DNA of 13,340 nt, taken from NCBI GenBank assembly GCA_910579605.1, contig CAJTUG010000022.1, positions 1 to 13,340 of the forward strand, read 5' to 3'. This document shows positions 6,253-13,340 of this stretch, piece by piece. This DNA comes from an uncultured Muribaculaceae bacterium. GTDB lineage: Bacteria > Bacteroidota > Bacteroidia > Bacteroidales > Muribaculaceae. The position numbers were made by a program, and so were the translations under genes. The number at the start of each line of letters is the position of its first letter. Within the stretch, counting starts at the first letter, position 1. The notes below the pieces were generated by a model that saw only the letters and a program-made list of their open reading frames with translations, searched no databases and was not told where the DNA came from.

Positions 6253-8013
6253 TCAATCTTGCTGAGTTCGGAAAGGGCTTCTTGATTCCGAGGCAATAAG
6301 ATTTGCCATCATCACAGCCTTGGTAATATGATCACAGATATGATCGCTACCTATAAGTTTGTCTATCCCTGCATGCTCAAGATTTTCTCTCACATTAGGT
6401 TTAACGCCCGACAAGACCACATGAATCCCATCGTTTTGCGACGACTTGATGAGGATTTCAAGGTTGTGGAGGCCTGTAGCGTCGATAAACGACACTTTAC
6501 GCATTCGTATAATACGGACAAGAGGTTTCACATTACCTGTTGTCGTGCGCATAAGTTCGTCAAATTTAGTAGCTACACCAAAGAAGAACGGGCCATCTAT
6601 TTCATAGATGCTCACACCTTTTGCTACGTTAAGGAACTCGTGTTGACTTAAATCCGTATCTTCGGCAACGTCAAGTTGTTCAGAATAAACTTTAATCTGA
6701 GTATTTTCCATTACACGCCTCATGAATAGCACGACAGCAAGCAGCAAGCCAATTTCAATAGCAATGGTAAGGTCAAATATAACGGTAAGGAAGAATGTTA
6801 CCAACAATACCGAGATATCGCTTTTAGGAGAGTGGAAAATGCCGACTATCGTGCGCCAACCGCTCATGTTGTATGCCACAACCATAAGTACAGCGGCCAA
6901 ACATGCCAACGGAACATAATTGATCAGTGGCATGGCAAAAAGGAAAATAAGCAAAAGCACCAAGGCATGTACAATTCCGGCCACCGGAGTGCGTCCTCCA
7001 TTGCTGATATTGGTCATGGTGCGTGCAATTGCGCCTGTCACAGGAATTCCGCCGAAGAAAGGTACGGTAATATTAGCCAAACCTTGTCCTATGAGCTCTG
7101 TGTTGCTATTGGTTCGCGAACCGGTAACACCGTCGGCTACCGTGGCAGAAAGAAGAGACTCTATAGCTCCAAGAACAGCGATAGTAAAGGCAGAAGGCAA
7201 AAGCATATTTATAGTAGCCATATTGAGCGCAAATCCGTGAGGCGTGGGGATATCGGTAGCCATAGTACCGAAACGATCACCGATGGTTTCTACATAAAAA
7301 CCCGGGACATATAGCGACATGATATAAGATACGGCTGTCACAACAACTATCGCTATCAACGCGCCGGGCAATTTTTTGGAAATTCTTGGAGTTAAAATTA
7401 TAATTGCCAACGACACAAGCGAGGTGGCAAGCGCAGCCCAGGATATATTGGCAAAATTTGAGAAATACACTCCCCACTTTGGGATAAATTGCCCGGGGAT
7501 GTCTTTCAACCCAAGACCGAAGAAATCGTTTATCTGCGTGGAGAATATCGTGAGGGCTATACCGGCTGTAAAACCAACGACAATGGGATATGGAATAAAT
7601 TTGATAATAGTACCCAAGCGGAAAAGCCCCATAAGAACCAATATAACCCCGGCCATAAAAGTGGCTATAGCCAAGCCATGCAAGCCAAATTGAGCTATTA
7701 TATTGTAAACAATAACAATGAACGCTCCCGTAGGGCCTCCTATCTGGACCGAATTTCCTCCGAAAAACGACACCATGAAACCACCTATTATAGCGGTTAT
7801 AAGACCTATCGTAGGGCTTACACCAGAAGCAATACCAAAAGCGATTGCCAATGGCAAGGCCACAATACCCACCACCAAACCGGCTGTTATGTCGGATTTC
7901 AGCCTTTCGGGTGTATAGTGCCTGATTGCATTGAAGAGTTTTGGATGAAAATCAATTGCAGAAAGGAAAGACATTTTACCTCCTTCCTTTGCCTGCTGAG
8001 CAGTTGTTGCCAT
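6253..8013 (-). CDS. SulP family anion transporter with STAS domain
   Basis: This is a SulP/SLC26-type secondary transporter of the inner membrane, 586 residues, a usual family length. The transmembrane part (about 42-432) contains ALPLAIAFGIASGVSPTIGL (52-71), GGPTGAF (92-98), the core motif ESLLSATVAD (285-294), NTELIGQGLANI (304-315) and GGIPVTGAIART (321-332). A cytoplasmic STAS domain follows (about 465-570), with VSFIDATGLHNLE at 507-519 at the position of the SpoIIAA-type loop. Relatives carry sulfate, bicarbonate or dicarboxylates, and nothing here decides among them. Two starts are possible. ATG 8013 comes soon after the promoter. ATG 7974 (residue 14) is preceded four bases upstream by AAGGAGGT, a strong ribosome-binding site unusual for this phylum. 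No carbonic anhydrase or sulfate-assimilation gene is adjacent. The last bases overlap a 12-bp palindrome at 6245-6256. Confidence 0.93.
   Translation of the reverse strand: MATTAQQAKEGGKMSFLSAIDFHPKLFNAIRHYTPERLKSDITAGLVVGIVALPLAIAFGIASGVSPTIGLITAIIGGFMVSFFGGNSVQIGGPTGAFIVIVYNIIAQFGLHGLAIATFMAGVILVLMGLFRLGTIIKFIPYPIVVGFTAGIALTIFSTQINDFFGLGLKDIPGQFIPKWGVYFSNFANISWAALATSLVSLAIIILTPRISKKLPGALIAIVVVTAVSYIMSLYVPGFYVETIGDRFGTMATDIPTPHGFALNMATINMLLPSAFTIAVLGAIESLLSATVADGVTGSRTNSNTELIGQGLANITVPFFGGIPVTGAIARTMTNISNGGRTPVAGIVHALVLLLIFLFAMPLINYVPLACLAAVLMVVAYNMSGWRTIVGIFHSPKSDISVLLVTFFLTVIFDLTIAIEIGLLLAVVLFMRRVMENTQIKVYSEQLDVAEDTDLSQHEFLNVAKGVSIYEIDGPFFFGVATKFDELMRTTTGNVKPLVRIIRMRKVSFIDATGLHNLEILIKSSQNDGIHVVLSGVKPNVRENLEHAGIDKLIGSDHICDHITKAVMMANLIASESRSPFRTQQD
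7978..7985 (-). promoter_or_regulatory. Strong Shine-Dalgarno before internal sulP ATG
   Basis: On the minus strand AAGGAGGT lies just before ATG 7974, inside the longer reading frame that begins at 8013. It favours the shorter 573-residue product, although the same bases also encode KEGGK codons in the longer form. Confidence 0.45.
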
Positions 8014-8075
8014 AAAAACTTAAATTGTAAACCTATTGGATAACAGCGCGATTGGCAGCGCTTCAAAATTTTCTG

Positions 8076-8083
8076 CAAAGTTA
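8076..8083 (-). promoter_or_regulatory. sulP promoter, -7 element
   Basis: The minus strand reads TAACTTTG followed by C, the full TAnnTTTGC form, 63 bases upstream of ATG 8013. ATTGC near 8101-8106 stands at the -33 position. The leader is about 60 bases to the first ATG, or about 100 to the second. Confidence 0.7.
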
Positions 8084-8208
8084 GCAAATTTTTCTTAATT
8101 AGCAATGGATGCACCACATTCAATACAAAAACAATTGATTGAAATATTTATATCCACTTATTTTCATATAAAATTGCAGAATTTTTTCTTTAATTAAAGT
8201 TTTTACAT

Positions 8209-8216
8209 TATATTTG
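8209..8216 (+). promoter_or_regulatory. Biotin carboxyltransferase promoter, -7 element
   Basis: TATATTTG followed by C matches TAnnTTTGC, 41 bases before ATG 8257. No clear TTTG is found at -33. The region holds TTTC and a 12-bp AT-rich palindrome (CTTTAATTAAAG, 8188-8199). The rest of the 243-base divergent gap with sulP is AT-rich with no further gene or RNA that I can support. Confidence 0.7.
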
Positions 8217-8256
8217 CACCCATAATGGAACGTTTATAATCTTATCATTTATAGAT

Positions 8257-10122
8257 ATGGCACAACGAATATTAAAAATCCGAGACCTCACTCTCCGCGA
8301 CGGACAACAATCATTGTTCGCCACACGCTTGAGCCAGGCCGAAATCGACAAGCTCCTCCCCTATTACGAAAACGCCGGCTTTTATATAATGGAAGTTTGG
8401 GGCGGTGCAGTCCCCGACTCCGTGATGCGCTACTTGGACGAATCTCCATGGAATCGTCTGCGCACCATATCAAAAGCGATGAAAGGTAAATCTTTGCTTT
8501 CGGCTTTGTCGCGCGGCAGAAACCTTTTCGGTTATGTTCCTTATCCCGATTCGGTGTTGGAAGGTTTCTATAAAGAAGCTATTGCCAATGGCCTTAACGT
8601 GATGCGTATATTTGACGCTCTTAACGACATCGACAATGTTCGCGAATCCATCAGGCTCATAAACCAATTAGGTGGAATTGCCGACGGAGCCGTTTGCTAC
8701 ACCGTAGACCCCAAAAACGAAAAGCCAACAGAAAAGCCCGGTTTCTTTGCCAAACTTTTCGGTAAAAAAGCTCAAGAACCCGAAAAAATATTCACCGATG
8801 AATATTTTGTGAGCAAAGCCGTAGAAATGGAGCGTCTCGGAGCTAAAATAATAACTCTTAAAGATATGGCAGGTTTGGTAAATCCTCTCCGTGCCGCATC
8901 TATTATCTCCAAGCTCAAAGCATCACTCAAAGTTCCTGTAGATTTCCACACCCATTGCACCCCGGGCTACGGTCTTGCCTCAAGCTTAATGGCAATCTTA
9001 AACGGTGTAGATATTCTTGACACAAACATATGGTGGTTTGCTGGCGGTTCTGCGGCCCCTGCAATTGAACTTATTTATATCTTCTGCCAGAAACTCGGCA
9101 TAGAAGTTGAAGCCAACATGGAAGCTGTCGGCGAAATACGCACACATCTTCTTGAGGCGCGCCACTCGCTCAAAGCATTTGACCTCAACCCATTGCCAAA
9201 AGAATTTGATCCACTCAATGATAAACTCCCGGCCGAAATAGAAGCCCAATTCGACAAAGCAATAGAAGCCGCTAAATCAGGTAATGAAGAAGCACTTCTG
9301 GCTGCATGCCACGCTATCGAAAACTATTTTGGCTTCCCAAAACCAAACGAAATCGTCAAAAACGCGGAAGTGCCCGGCGGTATGTATTCAAACATGGTAG
9401 CTCAGCTCAAAACTTTGCATGCCGAAGACCTTTTGGAAGACGCTATGCGTCTTATTCCTATGGTACGCCGCGATGCCGGTTTAGTGCCCTTGGTTACTCC
9501 TACCAGCCAAATTGTAGGTTCTCAAGCAGTTGCCGTTGCGCTTGACCGCAAAAAAGGAAAGCCCGACTACTCAAATCCATCCAACCAATTCATTTCGCTC
9601 GTAAAAGGTGAATACGGTCATACCCCAGTCCCCGTAGACCCGGCATTCCGCGAAAAGATTACCGGAAGCCCCGTCGAGAAGCCCTACGATGTAAGCTCCT
9701 ATAAAAAACCGCAAAACCCGTCTATAGACGAATTTGGCGGCGTAAACATGGCCTCTAACCATGAAGAAGAACTTCTTTTAGAGCTCCTCCCCACCGTTGC
9801 CAACACTTTCTTGCGCAAACGTCGTGCCGAAGAATATGAAGCTATTAAAGCATCTCAGCCTAAAGCAGAAGTGAAAGAAGAGGCACCTGAAGACAACGAA
9901 CCGATTACAGGCCCCACACTCATTGCCGCTATGCCCGGCAGAATTATCGCTGTAGAAGTGAAACCCGGACAAAAAGTTCATAAAGGCGACCTCCTCTACG
10001 TCTATGAAGCCATGAAAATGGAAAACGACGTTACTGCCGAAAACGATGCTACTATCAAGCGCGTATTCATAAAGCCCGAACAGCAAGTAGGACAAGACCA
10101 AGTTCTCATAGAATTTGAATAA
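8257..10122 (+). CDS. Biotin-dependent carboxyltransferase (OadA / PycB type)
   Basis: This 621-residue cytoplasmic protein has the domain order of oxaloacetate decarboxylase alpha or pyruvate carboxylase subunit B: a TIM-barrel carboxyltransferase (about 5-300), the conserved PYC-OADA region (about 320-470) and a C-terminal biotinyl domain (about 550-621). LTLRDGQQS carries the metal ligand D15. LKDMAG gives K202, the usual carbamylated lysine, and FHTH gives H231 and H233. VYEAMKMEN places the biotinylated lysine at K587, joined by an A/P/E/K-rich linker (about 530-550). Two oddities are a charged insert at about 153-178 (containing KPGFFAKLFGKK) and a loop reading AGGSAAP where the family usually has a TSQP-type sequence. 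The gene stands alone, with its own promoter and terminator. No biotin carboxylase or Na+-pump beta/gamma subunit is adjacent, so decarboxylase versus carboxylase role is open. The linker and fused biotin domain are intact. Confidence 0.88.
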   Translation: MAQRILKIRDLTLRDGQQSLFATRLSQAEIDKLLPYYENAGFYIMEVWGGAVPDSVMRYLDESPWNRLRTISKAMKGKSLLSALSRGRNLFGYVPYPDSVLEGFYKEAIANGLNVMRIFDALNDIDNVRESIRLINQLGGIADGAVCYTVDPKNEKPTEKPGFFAKLFGKKAQEPEKIFTDEYFVSKAVEMERLGAKIITLKDMAGLVNPLRAASIISKLKASLKVPVDFHTHCTPGYGLASSLMAILNGVDILDTNIWWFAGGSAAPAIELIYIFCQKLGIEVEANMEAVGEIRTHLLEARHSLKAFDLNPLPKEFDPLNDKLPAEIEAQFDKAIEAAKSGNEEALLAACHAIENYFGFPKPNEIVKNAEVPGGMYSNMVAQLKTLHAEDLLEDAMRLIPMVRRDAGLVPLVTPTSQIVGSQAVAVALDRKKGKPDYSNPSNQFISLVKGEYGHTPVPVDPAFREKITGSPVEKPYDVSSYKKPQNPSIDEFGGVNMASNHEEELLLELLPTVANTFLRKRRAEEYEAIKASQPKAEVKEEAPEDNEPITGPTLIAAMPGRIIAVEVKPGQKVHKGDLLYVYEAMKMENDVTAENDATIKRVFIKPEQQVGQDQVLIEFE

Positions 10123-10139
10123 TCACAACAACAATAACG

Positions 10140-10172
10140 AAAAAAAACGACGACAATGTCGCCGTTTTTTTT
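10140..10172. terminator. Bidirectional terminator after the biotin carboxyltransferase
   Basis: A run of eight A, then CG-A-CGAC, a three-base loop, GTCG-C-CG and a run of eight T form a 14-position stem with one mismatch on plus (A-C, which becomes a G-U pair on minus). This is the classic A-tract/T-tract bidirectional terminator. It sits 17 bases after the stop of the rightward gene and 12 bases after the stop of the convergent gene at 10185. Confidence 0.85.
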
Positions 10173-10184
10173 ATTGTTAAATAT

Positions 10185-10547
10185 TCACTTACTCTTTCTG
10201 AATAAATTCCCTATCCTCTCTAAAACTGAAGGTTCATGAATTCGCACATGTACACTAACTTTAGATGATTTTCTATTTAGGAAAATTATTGATGAATGTA
10301 AAACTACTGCTACCCATTCCTCAAAAGGGACAATGGCATGGATACGCTCCAATGGGATTCTGTGGAAAGGAGAATCTTTATCTATGCTCTTTATAATCAG
10401 ACAATCTACCGGCCCATCCATGTCTATGCTCACATTGTGATGTGTGGACGCATAGTCAAACAGCAGAGGCATGTCTAAAAAGTCGGGGCTCTCGGGAGCC
10501 TTGTCGTATTTCTTATAGAGTGTCTGGATAACTTGCTTAGTAATCAT
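10185..10547 (-). CDS. Conserved-looking hypothetical protein, 120 residues
   Basis: I do not recognise a named family. The 120-residue product has no signal peptide and no membrane segment long enough to be convincing. The best-structured part is HRIPLERIHAIVPFEEWVAV followed by VLHSSIIFLNR (62-92), an alternating hydrophobic pattern suggesting beta strands. It is preceded by VDCLIIKSIDKDSPF and followed by a basic C-terminus (LERIGNLFRKSK). Coding character is supported by its position between a terminator and the operon, normal codon use, and an AAGGA sequence about 10 bases before the ATG. The window shows no partner gene: it is downstream of the nonulosonate synthase on the same strand, 123 bases away, and could be transcribed with it or alone. 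I recall similar short uncharacterised proteins in Bacteroidales but cannot confirm that here. Confidence 0.75.
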   Translation of the reverse strand: MITKQVIQTLYKKYDKAPESPDFLDMPLLFDYASTHHNVSIDMDGPVDCLIIKSIDKDSPFHRIPLERIHAIVPFEEWVAVVLHSSIIFLNRKSSKVSVHVRIHEPSVLERIGNLFRKSK

Positions 10548-10670
10548 TTCTTCTGTCCTTATTATTGAATGCGTTTTTTCTGTTCTCTTGAATTATAACC
10601 AACGAAAACTCTTTTTGTTGAGTCTGTATATATATTTACAGGCATCGTAACACATTTGTAACCACGCCGG
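10548..10670. other. Intergenic region, 123 bp, no supported feature
   Basis: This gap between the neuB-like gene and the 120-codon gene holds no clear TAnnTTTG box. The closest on the minus strand is TATAATTC near 10590-10597. A four-pair ACTC/GAGT stem followed by TTTT and an imperfect AT palindrome at 10624-10641 (CTGTA...TACAG) are both too weak to call terminators. Confidence 0.4.
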
Positions 10671-11684
10671 CTATATTTCTATTAGCTCATCTTCTCGGAA
10701 ATCTCGTTTGGCAGTCATTCCCAACACCTTGTCCCACAGCAAAGGCGACACTCCTCCACCGGGGCGTTTAACCAATAAATTTGTTTCCGAAAAAATTTCA
10801 CCCTTCTTAATATTTTTAGCTGCCACAATACTTTTCCGAGCAATATTGATATTACACACCTCGGCGGCGGCGGCCTCTTTTTTGCCGCAACCAAGAGCTT
10901 TTTCCGTATCTCTCACTGCCGAAACAAGCTGTGTCAGCTCATACGGTTCAAGCGACGCACGATGATCCGGACCTGGCAATGTCTTATCTAAAGTGAAATG
11001 CTTTTCAACAATCATTGCACCTCGTGCTACAGCAGCCACAGCAACAGTCGTACCCACTGTGTGGTCGCTATACCCTACCCCGGCACACCCGAGAGTAGCC
11101 AAAGAGTCCATAGCCCTTAAGTTTACAGACTCCATGGGAGCTGGATATTGAGTTGTGCAATGCAATAGGTAGATATCACGGCGAGGCGTACCGGCATGCT
11201 CCAAAATATTGACAGCCGTTTCAACCTCTGCGAGTGTTGCCATACCGGTCGACATTATTATTTTTTGACCCAAAGCCCCTATTTTGCGAAGATAAGGCAA
11301 ATTAGTAATTTCACCCGAAGGTATCTTCCAATAATCCATACCGAGATCTGCAAGGCAATCTATTGACACCAAGTCAAACGGAGTGCTCATAAACCCAATA
11401 CCTATTTCCCGACATTCCTGCGCCAACGATTTATATGCCGACAAAGGCAAGTGTATCGCCCTACACATTTCAAGTTGGCTCTCGGCTTCTCCAGTTGTCT
11501 CTTTTTGATATTCAGCCTTGGGTGCATATGTAGAAATGACAAGTTCCGGAACAGCTGTTTGAAATTTCACATAGTCCGCGCCTGCTTTTTTGGCTTCTTT
11601 TATCATTTCAAGAGCCATATTATAGTCGCCGTTATGATTCACACCGGCTTCGGCTATTATTATTACATGATTATTGCTTGCCAT
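10671..11684 (-). CDS. neuB: Nonulosonic acid synthase (NeuB / LegI type)
   Basis: NeuB-family enzymes condense phosphoenolpyruvate with a six-carbon amino sugar (ManNAc or a 2,4-diamino sugar) to give a nine-carbon acidic sugar. The 337-residue product has the NeuB TIM barrel (about 6-270) with IIIAEAGVNHNGD, KAGADYVKFQT, KIPSGEITNLP and HCTTQYPAP. H208 (GYSDHT) and H229 (EKHFTLD) have the 21-residue spacing of the Mn ligands in the meningococcal enzyme. A C-terminal SAF domain (about 282-335) supplies R307 in KRPGGG, the residue reaching the partner's active site. I prefer ATG 11684, giving MASNNHVIIIAEAG, over an in-frame start at 11720 that would overlap the upstream gene more and add a non-family extension. 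The gene overlaps the ATP-grasp gene by 14 bases, suggesting translational coupling. Sialic versus legionaminic acid cannot be settled, though the LegB-like gene upstream favours legionaminic or a relative. Confidence 0.9.
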   Translation of the reverse strand: MASNNHVIIIAEAGVNHNGDYNMALEMIKEAKKAGADYVKFQTAVPELVISTYAPKAEYQKETTGEAESQLEMCRAIHLPLSAYKSLAQECREIGIGFMSTPFDLVSIDCLADLGMDYWKIPSGEITNLPYLRKIGALGQKIIMSTGMATLAEVETAVNILEHAGTPRRDIYLLHCTTQYPAPMESVNLRAMDSLATLGCAGVGYSDHTVGTTVAVAAVARGAMIVEKHFTLDKTLPGPDHRASLEPYELTQLVSAVRDTEKALGCGKKEAAAAEVCNINIARKSIVAAKNIKKGEIFSETNLLVKRPGGGVSPLLWDKVLGMTAKRDFREDELIEI

Positions 11685-12654
11685 ACAAAGGGGTATTATG
11701 TCCGGGTGCAAACACCACATCGGTCAAACATCTCGTTACCACAAAACCTGCCTCAGCTTTGGAAAAAACCGGTTTTTGACCCAAAGTCTCAGAAATAATA
11801 AGACCCGGGATATCTGCACCGGCATATACCGATGCAGGAGCACCGCCACCCAAGCGAGGATTTATTTCCATCAACAAAAGTGAACCGGTGTCTAAATCAC
11901 GGATAAACTGTATGGTCACAGCACCTCTTAAACCGGTAAGTTCAAGTACTTTCATGCTAAGATCGCAAATATCGGAATCGGCAATTGTTTTGGTTAGCAC
12001 AACCTCGCCCCCGTTAACTCTTAGACGTTCACGTGGACTCACTGCATATATTTCGCCGTCGGCCACACCAATATAGCAATCTACAGAAATCTCTGTTCTA
12101 CGGTCTATTCTCTCCTGAATAAGATATTTATCGCCAAGAAGCAGTATCTCGTCCAATTTCTCAAGACTGTTTATTTGAATCAAGCCGGCAGATGCCGAGC
12201 CAAAACGTGGTTTAGCAATGAGTCGGAGACATGGATCGCCTTGACGGTAAGTTCTTGGAATAGGTAAGCCAAGAGATTCAAAACGGTTTGCGGCAGCTAC
12301 TTTATCAAACATCACCGAGCACAATTCTGGAGCGGAAGCCGGTGCAAACACATCTCCGGCAGTATAATAGCTATATCTTGCTGCAAGTTCTACCGCTGGA
12401 TCAACAAATGGTATTACTGCATCTATGCCATATTGCATTCTCAAATCTTCAAAATGCTCAAAGATTGACGGATCATCCCATCTCAACCCTTCAACAATTT
12501 CGCCTTCTGATGCCAATGGACATAGTTTAGACAATTCATAGCCAACTATACGGCAAGATAAACCTCGCTTTTTACATGCCTGCTTGAAAAGTCTGGCCAT
12601 ACCAACCCGGTAAGAACCTCCGAGAAACAAAAACGATAAATTATTATTTGTCAT
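11671..12654 (-). CDS. ATP-grasp ligase, carbamoyl-phosphate-synthase-like
   Basis: The 327-residue protein has an N-terminal pre-ATP-grasp Rossmann-like part (about 5-110, beginning FLFLGGSYRVGMARLF) and an ATP-grasp fold (about 115-310). Visible motifs are FDKVAAANRF with DK at 117-118, the nucleotide lysine in AKPRFGSASAG (K148), QERID (180-184), and MEINPRLGGGAPAS (262-275) with metal ligands E263 and N265. The family joins a carboxylate, activated as an acyl phosphate, to an amine or other nucleophile. The substrate is unknown. It is sandwiched in an operon, sharing an ATGA overlap with the dehydratase gene and a 14-base overlap with the synthase gene. I infer that it acts on the nonulosonic acid pathway, for instance by attaching an amino acid to a sugar amine. 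No signal peptide or membrane segment is present. The family is firm and the role speculative. Confidence 0.88.
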   Translation of the reverse strand: MTNNNLSFLFLGGSYRVGMARLFKQACKKRGLSCRIVGYELSKLCPLASEGEIVEGLRWDDPSIFEHFEDLRMQYGIDAVIPFVDPAVELAARYSYYTAGDVFAPASAPELCSVMFDKVAAANRFESLGLPIPRTYRQGDPCLRLIAKPRFGSASAGLIQINSLEKLDEILLLGDKYLIQERIDRRTEISVDCYIGVADGEIYAVSPRERLRVNGGEVVLTKTIADSDICDLSMKVLELTGLRGAVTIQFIRDLDTGSLLLMEINPRLGGGAPASVYAGADIPGLIISETLGQKPVFSKAEAGFVVTRCLTDVVFAPGHNTPLYGKQ

Positions 12655-13340
12655 CTGTTGTATATGTCGGGTTTATACTTTGCAAGGTTTTCGGGCTTTG
12701 TAAACCATTCAATAGTTTTCTCAAGACCTTGAGCCAATGAATGCCGAGGTCGCCATGAGGTTAATGAAGTGATAAGCGTGTTATCCCCACAAAGGCGGTT
12801 TACCTCACTTTTAGACGGTCTCAGCCGCGCTTGGTCAACAATAAATTCAACTTTCTGACCCATCAAGTCTGAAATCAACTGCAATGTATCGCCCATGGAT
12901 ATTTCGGAGCCGGTGGCAATATTAATATTTCTCCCTTCCACACAAGGAGCTTCTGCAAGCGCAATAAAACCGGCTGCTGTGTCGGTCACATAATTAAAAT
13001 CGCGTGTGGGCGACAAATCGCCTAATTTTATCTGCCGCTTTCCCGATGCTATCTGAGTTATGATTGTAGGAATAATGGCTCTTGCACTTTGTCTGGGTCC
13101 ATAGGTATTGAATGGCCTTGCAATAACTACCGGTAAATCAAACGAACGATAAAAGCTCTCTGCTATAGCATCGGCTCCTATTTTTGTTGCCGAATATGGC
13201 GACTGCGGTTGTCTTGGATGATTCTCGTCTATTGGCACATATTGAGCCGTACCGTAGACCTCACTGGTCGATGTTACCACAATCCTTTCAATACCGGCAT
13301 CACGTGCTGCCTGGCACATATTCAACGTTCCCTTGATATT
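12651..13340 (-). CDS. legB: LegB-like NAD-dependent sugar 4,6-dehydratase (cut by right edge)
   Basis: Only the last 229 codons are visible. The reading frame stays open to the window end (NIKGTLNMCQAARDAGIERI...), so the true start and the NAD-binding GxxGxxG lie to the right. This is an extended short-chain dehydrogenase/reductase acting on nucleotide sugars. VVTSTSEVYG holds the catalytic Ser/Thr-Glu, and SPYSATKIGAD gives the Y-x3-K pair. ARPFNTYGPRQSARAIIP, LGDLSPTRDFNYVTD and the C-terminal SWRPRHSLAQGLEKTIEWF are typical of the substrate-binding part. The combined pattern resembles LegB, the UDP-GlcNAc 4,6-dehydratase that opens legionaminic acid synthesis. Other UDP-sugar dehydratases or epimerases are possible. 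Its TGA overlaps the ATG of the ATP-grasp gene (ATGA), so the two are one operon. The gene symbol is tentative. Confidence 0.8.
   Translation of the reverse strand, partial: NIKGTLNMCQAARDAGIERIVVTSTSEVYGTAQYVPIDENHPRQPQSPYSATKIGADAIAESFYRSFDLPVVIARPFNTYGPRQSARAIIPTIITQIASGKRQIKLGDLSPTRDFNYVTDTAAGFIALAEAPCVEGRNINIATGSEISMGDTLQLISDLMGQKVEFIVDQARLRPSKSEVNRLCGDNTLITSLTSWRPRHSLAQGLEKTIEWFTKPENLAKYKPDIYNR

Noticed and set aside
6245..6256. Palindrome TTGATATATCAA at the sulP stop
   Set aside because: It is short, AT-rich and overlaps the coding end and terminator. There is no evidence of function.
8188..8199. Palindrome CTTTAATTAAAG as an operator
   Set aside because: A 12-bp palindrome of almost only A and T in an AT-rich gap is expected by chance. 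It is noted only within the promoter entry.
1..13340. CRISPR array, insertion sequence, tRNA, rRNA or phage genes
   Set aside because: No regularly spaced repeats, transposase or integrase motifs, cloverleaf or rRNA sequences were seen on either strand.

Overview
This 13.3-kb stretch looks like chromosomal DNA of a gut-type Bacteroidota, most likely order Bacteroidales. The evidence is that several genes are preceded by the Bacteroidetes -7 promoter element TAnnTTTG with little or no Shine-Dalgarno sequence, and that the proteins are of Bacteroidales type (a compact 643-residue GyrB, a SulP-STAS transporter, a fused biotin carboxyltransferase). The family or genus cannot be fixed from the sequence alone.

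Layout. Positions 1-3277 (leftward) hold the 5' two thirds of rnr (RNase R, cut by the left edge) downstream of a complete gyrB, separated by a strong hairpin. Next comes a leftward MFSD1-like MFS permease (3445-4935), which diverges from a rightward AI-2E/PerM-family membrane protein (5023-6180). Their two promoters share one perfect 18-bp palindrome. The PerM gene converges on a leftward SulP-STAS anion transporter (6253-8013) across a bidirectional hairpin. SulP in turn diverges from a rightward one-gene unit for a biotin-carrying carboxyltransferase of the oxaloacetate decarboxylase alpha / pyruvate carboxylase B type (8257-10122). A second hairpin with A/T flanks separates this from a leftward 120-codon gene of unknown function (10185-10547). 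The right end (10671-13340) is a tightly overlapping leftward operon: a LegB-like nucleotide-sugar 4,6-dehydratase (cut by the right edge), an ATP-grasp ligase and a NeuB-type nonulosonic acid synthase.

How the genes work together. The left part is housekeeping (RNA decay, supercoiling). The middle is a set of independently transcribed transporters and one central-carbon enzyme that do not form an evident pathway. The right operon makes part of a nine-carbon acidic sugar (sialic, legionaminic or a related acid), probably for a surface glycan. Its remaining genes (aminotransferase, acetyltransferase, hydrolase, CMP transferase) are not in the window and would most simply lie to the right.

The points most worth a second look are the symmetric divergent promoter at 4966-4993, the ATP-grasp ligase embedded in the nonulosonate operon, and the unusual insert and active-site loop of the biotin enzyme. 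No mobile elements, CRISPR arrays, tRNA or rRNA genes were seen, and no gene-free stretch exceeds 300 bases.
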